NCBI GenBank assembly: GCA_946480845.1
Contig: CAMLLJ010000096.1
Location: 1 to 10,161, forward strand
Direction of reading: 5' to 3'
DNA length: 10,161 nt
Source: an uncultured Gemmatimonadota bacterium
GTDB taxonomy: Bacteria > Gemmatimonadota > Gemmatimonadetes > Gemmatimonadales > GWC2-71-9
Shown here: positions 1-6,712 of the stretch, one piece after another
Layout: every line of letters begins with the position of its first letter
How positions within the stretch are numbered: position 1 is the stretch's first letter
Position numbers and translations under genes: made by a program
Notes under the pieces: generated by a model
What the model was told of the DNA's origin: nothing
Databases searched by the model: none
Seen by the model: only the letters and a program-made list of their open reading frames with translations

Positions 1-1063
<1,063 letters not shown>

Positions 1064-1089
1064 CGGTCCAGGGGTCGGGGGATGGACGC

Positions 1090-1095
1090 AAGATA
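1090..1095 (-). promoter_or_regulatory. Possible -10 box for the kinase gene
   Basis: The minus strand reads TATCTT here, 26 bases before the kinase ATG, in an otherwise GC-rich 43-base divergent gap (1064-1106). The same hexamer occurs just before the gene starting at 10100. No good -35 hexamer is seen at the usual spacing, and the element overlaps the region that must also drive the MFS gene. The assignment rests only on similarity to TANNNT-type -10 boxes. Confidence 0.22.
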
Positions 1096-1106
1096 CGCCC
1101 GTCTCC

Positions 1107-2309
1107 ATGATTCCCGCCATGCGCGGCAAGCTGCTCATCCTCTTCATCACCGCCTTCGTCGACATGGTCGGCCTGGCGATGATCGTGCCGCTGCTTCCCT
1201 TCTACGCCACCGAGTTCGGCGCGAGCGCCACCATCGTGGGCCTGCTCGTGTCCGCGTTTTCGCTGGCCCAGCTCATCGTGGCGCCGGCGTGGGGCCGACT
1301 GTCGGACCGGTACGGGCGGCGCCCCGCCATCCTCGCCGGGCTCATCGTCACGGCCGTCGCCTATCTGATCTTCGGCTTTGCCAACTCCGTGGTCGTGCTG
1401 CTCGCCTCCCGGCTGATCCAGGGGATGGGCGCGGGGACCATCGGCGTGGTGCAGGCGTACGTGGCCGACGCCTCCGCGCCGGAGCGCCGGACCCACAGCC
1501 TCGGCTGGCTCTCCGCGGTCACCAGCCTCGGCGCCGTGGTCGGCCCGGCGTTCGGATCGGCGATGATCAGTCTGGGCGGCCGCACGGCGCCGGGCATCGG
1601 CGCGGCGGCGCTGTCGCTCCTCGTCGCGGCGTTCGCCTGGCGCTACCTGCGCGAATCGCGCGAGCCGCTCACCACCGCCGAGCGCGAGGCCTTCAGGCCG
1701 ACGACCACGGGACGGGCCGCCATCATGCACGTCGCGCTCCACCCGGGGGAGCCGGCGTCGCGGCTCATCTGGCTGTACGCGATCGGCATCGGCGCGTTCT
1801 ACGGCACGATCCAGATCGCGCCCCTTCTCCTCTCCGAGCGGCTCGCCGTGACCGAGGAGAACGTCGGCTACTTCGTGATGTACCTGGGCGGGATGGGCGT
1901 GATCGTGCGGACACTGGTGCTCGGGCGCATGGTGGACCGGCTGGGCGAGGCACGGCTCTCGGCTCTCGGGATCGTGCTGCTCGCTGCCGGCCTCGCGGCC
2001 ACCGGCCTCGCGCACGGCTGGCCGGTGCTGATCCTCGGGTTCACCCTGATGCCCCTCGGCACGGCATTTCTGTTCCCTTGCGTGACCAGCCTGCTCTCAC
2101 GCGTGGTGCCGGCCGGAGACCGCGGGCTCTACATGGGCGTGCAGCACACCTGGGGCGGGGTCTCGCGCGTGGTCTTCCCGGTGGCGGCGGGGCTGCTGAT
2201 GGACCGGTTCGGCGTCGGCGTGCCCTACTGGGCGGCGGCCCTGCTCCTGCTCGCGGCGCTGCCGCTCACCCGCGCGCTCGGAGCGTATCTCCGTCCGGCG
2301 GCCGCCTAG
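1107..2309 (+). CDS. MFS drug-type efflux transporter (TetA/DHA1-like)
   Basis: This 400-residue protein has the length and hydrophobicity of a 12-helix major facilitator antiporter in the inner membrane. Family signatures are visible: motif A GRLSDRYGRRP at residues 63-73 in the loop after helix 2, motif B RLIQGMGAGT at 102-111, and the antiporter motif C around 140-151 containing GAVVGPAFGS. A second, degenerate motif A (GRMVDRLGEARL) lies in the C-terminal half. Motif C supports proton-coupled export of a small molecule; the substrate cannot be read from sequence. I chose ATG 1107; ATG 1119, four codons later, is equally possible, and neither has a clear Shine-Dalgarno. An in-frame ATG at 1038 would overlap the kinase start and add a non-membrane leader, so it is unlikely. 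The gene diverges from the kinase and converges with the PP2C gene, sharing a CTAG for the two stops. Confidence 0.92.
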   Translation: MIPAMRGKLLILFITAFVDMVGLAMIVPLLPFYATEFGASATIVGLLVSAFSLAQLIVAPAWGRLSDRYGRRPAILAGLIVTAVAYLIFGFANSVVVLLASRLIQGMGAGTIGVVQAYVADASAPERRTHSLGWLSAVTSLGAVVGPAFGSAMISLGGRTAPGIGAAALSLLVAAFAWRYLRESREPLTTAEREAFRPTTTGRAAIMHVALHPGEPASRLIWLYAIGIGAFYGTIQIAPLLLSERLAVTEENVGYFVMYLGGMGVIVRTLVLGRMVDRLGEARLSALGIVLLAAGLAATGLAHGWPVLILGFTLMPLGTAFLFPCVTSLLSRVVPAGDRGLYMGVQHTWGGVSRVVFPVAAGLLMDRFGVGVPYWAAALLLLAALPLTRALGAYLRPAAA

Positions 2310-2310
2310 G
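2297..2310. other. Overlapping palindromes at convergent stop codons
   Basis: GGCGGCCGCC (2297-2306) is a perfect palindrome and runs directly into CCTAGG (2305-2310), also palindromic. The central CTAG carries the TAG stop of the MFS gene (2307-2309) on the plus strand and the TAG stop of the PP2C gene (2308-2306) on the minus strand. There is no T-tract or loop, so this is not a classical terminator. Confidence 0.6.
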
Positions 2311-3214
2311 ACGATCCCGCGTCCCGCACCCGCGCGCGCGCGGAGATGATGGTGACGTTGTCGCTCCCACCCCGCTCGAGCGCGAGGTCCAGCAGCGTGC
2401 GGCAGAGCTGCTCCGACGACTCCATGGTGCCGATGTGCCGGGAGATCTCGTCGGCGGACACGTGCTTGGTGAGGCCGTCGCTGCAGAGGAAGACCACGCA
2501 GCCGGTGGGAATGTCGATGCGCGAGACCACCGGCGTCGCCTCCCCGCCGCCGATCGCGCTGGCCAGCACATGCGAGAACGGCGACTTCTCCGCGCGGTCC
2601 GCCGGCAGGATCCCCTGGTCCACCAGGTTCTGCGCCACCGTCTGGTCCCGGGTGATCTGGGTCAGCTCGCCCTGCCAGAACCGGTAGCAGCGGCTGTCGC
2701 CCACCTGGGTCACGTACATCCACGGCCAGACCGCCACGGCGAGCGTGAGCGTGGTCGCCATCTTCGCCCCGGGGCGGTGCGCCGCCTCCGCGACCACGGC
2801 GGCGTGGGCCTCGAGCGCTGCCGCGCGAAGCGACTCGAGGAACTCCTCGTCCGACGCCGAGCCGGCGGCGTGATAGGAGCGGAGCGTCGAGGTGACGTAC
2901 CGCGTGATCGTCGCCACCGCGAGCTCGCTCGCCTCCCCGCCCTCGGCCCCGCTGCCGACGCCGTCCGCCACGAGCATGATCGTCGCCAGCCGCTCACCCC
3001 GGAGCGGGAGCGAATCGACGGACGGGAGGCTGCTGCCGTGGACCACCGCCTGCGGGTGCACGGTGCAGACGAGGAAATGGTCCTGGTTCTCGGTGCGCAC
3101 CCGGCCGCGGTGCGTCAGGCCGAAGAAATCCAGGTCGGAGTCGCGCGGGCGCATGCCCATGTCGCCGAGGGTGATCGACTGCGGGCCGGTCACGGGCGTG
3201 GTCTGGGTCGGCAT
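2306..3214 (-). CDS. PP2C-family (PPM) Ser/Thr protein phosphatase
   Basis: The 302-residue product carries the metal-dependent PPM phosphatase motifs in order: RTENQDHF at residues 40-47 with Asp45, VADGVGSG at 82-89 with metal ligand Asp84, VGDSRCYRF at 171-179, CSDGLTKHV at 244-252 with Asp246, and GGSDNVTII at 282-290 with Asp285. It should be a cytoplasmic Mn/Mg-dependent phosphatase removing phosphate from Ser/Thr; no membrane segment or extra sensor domain is seen, and the length is close to a single catalytic domain plus a leader of about 25 residues. The ATG at 3214 is supported by GGAG (3225-3222), seven bases upstream. Internal Met19 or Met21 could be alternative starts. It follows the copper oxidase stop by 12 bases, so co-transcription is likely. 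A Hanks kinase lies about 1.2 kb away across the MFS gene and is an obvious candidate partner, but this is inferred from proximity. Confidence 0.95.
   Translation of the reverse strand: MPTQTTPVTGPQSITLGDMGMRPRDSDLDFFGLTHRGRVRTENQDHFLVCTVHPQAVVHGSSLPSVDSLPLRGERLATIMLVADGVGSGAEGGEASELAVATITRYVTSTLRSYHAAGSASDEEFLESLRAAALEAHAAVVAEAAHRPGAKMATTLTLAVAVWPWMYVTQVGDSRCYRFWQGELTQITRDQTVAQNLVDQGILPADRAEKSPFSHVLASAIGGGEATPVVSRIDIPTGCVVFLCSDGLTKHVSADEISRHIGTMESSEQLCRTLLDLALERGGSDNVTIISARARVRDAGSS
2331..2342. repeat. (CG)6 alternating dinucleotide run
   Basis: Six uninterrupted CG dinucleotides lie in the last codons of the PP2C gene, where they encode part of the Arg/Ala-rich tail (ARARVR). Alternating CG of this length can favour Z-DNA, but in DNA this GC-rich it may be chance. 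Confidence 0.5.
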
Positions 3215-3221
3215 GCGGGAT

Positions 3222-3225
3222 CTCC
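3222..3225 (-). promoter_or_regulatory. Shine-Dalgarno for the PP2C gene
   Basis: The minus strand reads GGAG seven bases before the ATG at 3214. It sits in the 12-base gap just after the copper oxidase TGA (3229-3227). It fixes the PP2C start and is one of only a few clear ribosome sites in the window. Confidence 0.6.
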
Positions 3226-3226
3226 G

Positions 3227-5107
3227 TCAGTCGTCCCCGGGGACGACGAGCTGCTGTTCGACCGGTGGAAGCCGGGGTGCGGTCCGCCAGGTGAGGCGGT
3301 AGCGTCCGGGGGCCAGGCGTACCTCGAAATCCGCCGTCTGGCCGACGGCGATGCGGTGCAGCGCCGGCACGACCTTCGCCTGGGACGGTGCGAGGTCCGC
3401 GCCGTCCACCGCCAGGCGCCGCCATTCGAGCTGCGTCGTGTCGCGCCAGAGCTGGATGGTCTGGACGGCCGCCGGACTGATGTTCACGAAGCGGAACCGG
3501 TGGGCCCGGCCGGCCGCCAGCTGGAGCGGCGGCGGCACCGAGTCGCCGTTGATGAGCACGCGCGGGGCGCCGGTCGCCTGGTCGGGCTCCTCGCCGTCCC
3601 AGCCGATCACGAACACATGGTCCGTCGTGCGGTCGAACACCTGCCCCGGCTCGAGCACGACGATCGCGCCGTAGAGACCCGAGGTGATCTGCTCGATGTC
3701 GTTCATGTGCGTGTGATAGATGAACGTGCCGGCCCGGGGCACGGTCAGCCTCGCGCGGAACGAGTCGCCGGGCGCGATGGCCGGCGCCACCACGCTGTCC
3801 GCACCGCTCCACCCCGCCACCCCGTCCGACCAGCTCTCCAGCTCGAGGCCGTGCCAGTGCACCGCGACGGGCTCCCGCAGGCGGTTGACGACCGTGATGT
3901 CGGCGGGGCGGTTGCGGGCCAGCACGATCACGGTGCCCGGGACCGCGACCGAATCGGGTACGGGCGCGCGATCGCCCTGCTGCAGCACGTAGCTCATCGT
4001 GCGCGGAGCGTGGCCGCGCCGCCGTCCTTCCTGCGCGAAGAGGCGCAGCTCGGCGGCACCTTCGCGCGAGGCATCCGCGTAGCCGGGGCGCGGCCGCACC
4101 CGAATGCCGACGACGAGCCCGGCCATGTGCTTCGCCGCATCGTGTGACATCGCCTCATGAGTGAGCCCGTCGTGCGTCATCACTGCGGCGCCGAGCCGGG
4201 TGGCGGGCACGACGTGGAAAGCGAGGTGACAGTGGAACAGCCAGTTGCCGGGACGCTCGGCCACCCAGGTGATCGCCATCGTCGTGTAGGGCCGCATGTT
4301 CTCGGTGACGGCGAGCCAGCGTTCCGCGGGCGGGAAGGTCCGGTCCGCGGACAGCGTGCCCCGGCCCTCCATCTCGAAGTAGAAGCCGTGCAGGTGCATC
4401 GGATGCACGCGCTGGCTCGCGTTGACCACGCGCCAGTGCAGCGTGTCGCCGGTCATCGCGTCGATGCGCTCGCTGGCGGGCCAGGAGAGGCCGTTGATCG
4501 CGAGCGCGTTGCGGTAGCCGGCCGAATCCACCGGGTCGCCCCAGATGTTGATGACCAGCACCCGGTCCGCGGGAGACCCGCCGGGCGGGTCCACGATCAG
4601 CGCGCCGGCCGCCTGCTCGCGCTCGCCGCCACGGTCGTCGGGGCCAATGGGCGGCGCGTAGCCGAGCGGCACTGCGGCGTAGAGGTAGGTGCCTGGAGCG
4701 CCGGCGGGGAATGTGACGCTCCGACTGGCACCGGGCGCGACGTGCAAGGTATCTCCGTCCCTGCCCGGGCGCGTGAACAGGCCTTGCAGGACATAGGCGG
4801 AGTCGAGCGCGTTGCGCACGGTGGCGCGGATGACTGTGCCGGCCGGGACGCGGATGAGCGGCGCCGGGATCTGCGGGGGCTTTCCCGCCTCGGCGAGTGC
4901 CGGGACGACGACCGCGGGGCCGTCCGCGCCTTCCGGACGCCAGGTCGCGAGGTCGAGCACCAGGCTCACCTCGAGCGTTTCGCCCCGGAGGGTGCCGGCT
5001 GAGGTCCGGTTGTCGTTGGGGATGACGGGCACCGGCTCCGGGGCGGAGCCGGACACGGCCGGGCCGGACATGGTAGCCGCGAGCACTGCAAGCGCGAAAG
5101 CCTTCAT
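3227..5107 (-). CDS. Secreted multicopper oxidase with permuted copper-motif order
   Basis: The 626-residue product begins with a signal peptide (MKAF start, hydrophobic 4-16, likely cleavage near residue 21) and contains about four cupredoxin-like domains. All four His pairs of a trinuclear copper centre are present: HPMHLHG at 235-241 and HCHLAFH at 292-298, which also supply type 1 ligands, then HWHG at 417-420 and HTH at 465-467. In ordinary laccases HWHG and HxH come first and HPxHLHG/HCH last; here the order is reversed. The N-terminal domain (about 35-175) looks like an HWHG-type domain that lost its ligands (YVLQGL and TYLYAA where His would be expected). The last domain (about 495-620) resembles the ligand-free middle domain of three-domain enzymes. 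It would oxidise a substrate such as Cu(I), metals or phenolics with O2 outside the cytoplasm; the substrate is unknown. An alternative ATG at 5125 adds six residues. The start follows a 94-base gap. Confidence 0.93.
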   Translation of the reverse strand: MKAFALAVLAATMSGPAVSGSAPEPVPVIPNDNRTSAGTLRGETLEVSLVLDLATWRPEGADGPAVVVPALAEAGKPPQIPAPLIRVPAGTVIRATVRNALDSAYVLQGLFTRPGRDGDTLHVAPGASRSVTFPAGAPGTYLYAAVPLGYAPPIGPDDRGGEREQAAGALIVDPPGGSPADRVLVINIWGDPVDSAGYRNALAINGLSWPASERIDAMTGDTLHWRVVNASQRVHPMHLHGFYFEMEGRGTLSADRTFPPAERWLAVTENMRPYTTMAITWVAERPGNWLFHCHLAFHVVPATRLGAAVMTHDGLTHEAMSHDAAKHMAGLVVGIRVRPRPGYADASREGAAELRLFAQEGRRRGHAPRTMSYVLQQGDRAPVPDSVAVPGTVIVLARNRPADITVVNRLREPVAVHWHGLELESWSDGVAGWSGADSVVAPAIAPGDSFRARLTVPRAGTFIYHTHMNDIEQITSGLYGAIVVLEPGQVFDRTTDHVFVIGWDGEEPDQATGAPRVLINGDSVPPPLQLAAGRAHRFRFVNISPAAVQTIQLWRDTTQLEWRRLAVDGADLAPSQAKVVPALHRIAVGQTADFEVRLAPGRYRLTWRTAPRLPPVEQQLVVPGDD

Positions 5108-5201
5108 GTCGGGACCACGGGCCATTCGGGGGATGCTGCGCCGCGTACCGCGGGATTCCCGAAGCTATGGCTCGTACGGCCGGCGCGCCAGACGGCCGAG
5201 G
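5108..5201 (-). other. Gap between SprT-like and copper oxidase genes
   Basis: This is the longest gap inside the minus-strand run, 94 bases, or 76 if the copper oxidase starts at 5125. It could hold the end of the upstream transcript and a promoter for the oxidase and PP2C genes. A TAGCTT (5167-5162) resembles a weak -10 box, without a clear -35. A GC-only hairpin lies at 5177-5198. Confidence 0.4.
5177..5198 (-). terminator. GC-rich hairpin after the SprT-like gene
   Basis: CGGCCG at 5177-5182 can pair with CGGCCG at 5193-5198 around a 10-base loop, starting four bases after the SprT-like stop codon in the direction of transcription. There is no U-tract, so intrinsic termination is doubtful. 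In DNA this GC-rich such stems arise easily. Confidence 0.2.
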
Positions 5202-5846
5202 CTACCCGCGAATCGCCGGCCGGCGCGCCCTCGGCAGCGCGCCGACCTCGCGTGCCTTCCGGCGGAACCCGGGTCCGTGATCCACTGGCTGCCCCGTGTC
5301 CGCCTGCCACTGGTGCACCATCTCGTGCAGCAGGGTGTGCTCCACCTCGTCCCACGCATCGTGGCGCAGGTGGCGCCGGCTCATCCCGATCTCCTCTGCC
5401 ATGCCGGTCAGCGGATGCAGCGACACTTCGCCGAGGCGGGTGCGCATCCGGGTCGAGATGCGGATGGGAATCTCGCCGAGGGCACCGCCAAAGTGGAGGT
5501 CGTTGAGGCGCCGGTGCGCCTCGCGCAGCCGCTCGAGGAGCGGAGCGTCGCCCGGGAGGAGGCGCGGAGGGCGCCGCCGGCGCTCGCGGGACGGCGCATG
5601 CGCCTCCGCGGGAAAGGCGAGGAACTCTGCCTGTGCGGCCTGGCGGGCGGCGCGCCGCGTCCACGGCCTGAGGTAGCGCACCACGGCGTCGAGCACAGGG
5701 TCGGGCGCGGCGGCGTACCCGGCGTGGATGCGCAGCACCGTCCCGCGAAGGCTGAGCATGACGACGCGGTTGCGATGGGTGCGCACTTCGGTCACGCCCC
5801 GGAGGCCGAGGCGGACGAGCCGCTCGTGCAGGACGGCATCCACCAT
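5202..5846 (-). CDS. SprT-like zinc metallopeptidase
   Basis: The 214-residue protein has a C-terminal SprT-like domain. The zinc site is HEMVH at residues 174-178 within a stretch beginning EHTLLHEMVHQWQ, with Glu175 as the expected catalytic base and His190 in the VDHGPGF motif as the third ligand. The lead-in around 103-146, with RRLNDLHFGG, an IRIS strand and RTRLGEVSLHP, matches the typical SprT fold order. Residues 1-85 do not match anything I recognise, and residues 86-94 are a basic linker (RERRRRPPR). No signal peptide or membrane segment is seen, so a cytoplasmic location is likely. Eukaryotic relatives (Spartan) cut DNA-protein crosslinks; bacterial SprT proteins are poorly characterised, so the substrate is unknown. 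The ATG overlaps the phosphoesterase TGA as TGATG, indicating translational coupling, and a 15-base palindrome sits just before it in place of a Shine-Dalgarno. A C-terminal zinc ribbon, common in SprT proteins, is absent. Confidence 0.88.
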   Translation of the reverse strand: MVDAVLHERLVRLGLRGVTEVRTHRNRVVMLSLRGTVLRIHAGYAAAPDPVLDAVVRYLRPWTRRAARQAAQAEFLAFPAEAHAPSRERRRRPPRLLPGDAPLLERLREAHRRLNDLHFGGALGEIPIRISTRMRTRLGEVSLHPLTGMAEEIGMSRRHLRHDAWDEVEHTLLHEMVHQWQADTGQPVDHGPGFRRKAREVGALPRARRPAIRG

Positions 5847-6712
5847 CAGGGCTGGCCCAGCCCGGCGACCGACACGACCGGCGCCTGCTGCGCCGACCGC
5901 GCGAAGGACGCGCTGTCGGACGGCGTGAAGCTTCCCGCCTCGCCGTCCCAGCGGAAATGGCGGACCTCGACGCCGGTGGCGTAGATGCGCACCAGGTTGA
6001 AGACCGACGGGCGCCCGCCCCGGGTGCGCGAGGTCTGCGTGCTCGCAGTGCTCACCGCGAGCGTGCCGCCCACCTGCGCCGCGGACTCCTGATGATCATG
6101 GCCGCAGAGCACCACGTCGGGCGCCAGCTCGGCGAGCCGAGCCTGCGCGGTCCTCCAGTGCGCGAGCCCCATGCGGCCCGAGATCTCGCCGGGCAGCACG
6201 TTGTGGTGCAGCACGAGGACCTTCGCCGCGCCCGGGGGCGCCTGGGCGAAGATGGCGGCAATGCGGTCGATCTCGCGCTTCGGCAGGTGGCCCTTCACGG
6301 CAAGGTCGCGGAGGTTGGGCGTCATCGAGCCGAGCGCCACGCCCCACGCCGAGAGTGCGCCGGCGATCACCGCACCGGGGACCTCCAGCGTCGGCGTGAG
6401 CTCCTCGCCGAACCAGCGGCGGTACTTGGCATAGAGGCGGCGGGTGCCGAGCAGGTGGAAGGGGCTCGACCACCACTGGACGTCGTGATTGCCCGGGACG
6501 ACCAGCACGGGCGCCACCTTCTTCAGGCGGCGCACCATGGCATGCGCCGCCTGGAACTCCCCGTGCCGGGCCCGCTGGGTCAGGTCCCCGGAGACGGCGA
6601 CGGCGTCGAGCTCCAGCGTCGGGGCGTAGTCCTCGATCGCCTCGAGCTGGGCGAGCTGGGCATCGACGCCGAAGTGCACGTCGGAGAGGTGCAGGATGCG
6701 GACATCCTTCAC
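5846..6712 (-). CDS. Calcineurin-like metallophosphoesterase
   Basis: Read from the GTG at 6712, this 288-residue protein shows every metal-binding block of the calcineurin-like superfamily: SDVHFG at 10-15 (Asp11, His13), SGDLTQRA at 41-48 (Asp43), PGNHD at 73-77 (Asn75, His76), LHHN at 168-171 (His169) and CGHDH at 203-207 (His205, His207). The DxH, GDLT, GNHD and GHDH pattern is closest to cyclic-nucleotide phosphodiesterase (CpdA-like) and Icc-type enzymes, but the true substrate (cyclic nucleotide, other phosphodiester or nucleotide) cannot be told. No signal peptide is present. The open frame extends upstream to an ATG at 6832, but that part lies wholly inside the DUF4139 gene and has no domain character. 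The GTG at 6712 overlaps the DUF4139 stop as GTGA, a standard coupled start, and places the first motif at residue 10 as expected. A second GTG at 6715 is also possible. The gene ends on the SprT-like start codon. Confidence 0.93.
   Translation of the reverse strand: MKDVRILHLSDVHFGVDAQLAQLEAIEDYAPTLELDAVAVSGDLTQRARHGEFQAAHAMVRRLKKVAPVLVVPGNHDVQWWSSPFHLLGTRRLYAKYRRWFGEELTPTLEVPGAVIAGALSAWGVALGSMTPNLRDLAVKGHLPKREIDRIAAIFAQAPPGAAKVLVLHHNVLPGEISGRMGLAHWRTAQARLAELAPDVVLCGHDHQESAAQVGGTLAVSTASTQTSRTRGGRPSVFNLVRIYATGVEVRHFRWDGEAGSFTPSDSASFARSAQQAPVVSVAGLGQP
5849..5863 (-). promoter_or_regulatory. 15-base palindrome before the SprT-like start codon
   Basis: GGGCTGG (5849-5855) and CCAGCCC (5857-5863) are inverted around one base. 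In RNA this can form a six-base-pair stem with a three-base loop, two bases before the SprT-like ATG and over the last codons of the phosphoesterase. It occupies the place of a Shine-Dalgarno. It may shape coupled translation, or may only reflect the GLGQP codons. Confidence 0.35.

Noticed and set aside
5177..5229. 13-base direct repeat CGGCCGGCGCGCC at 5177-5189 and 5217-5229
   Set aside because: It is made only of G and C, and a match of this length is expected about once by chance among nearby pairs in DNA of this composition. There is no mobile element around it.
4157..5984. Plus-strand open frames opposite the oxidase and SprT-like genes
   Set aside because: Low-complexity Arg/Ala/Gly-rich products without motifs, lying opposite genes with intact catalytic residues.
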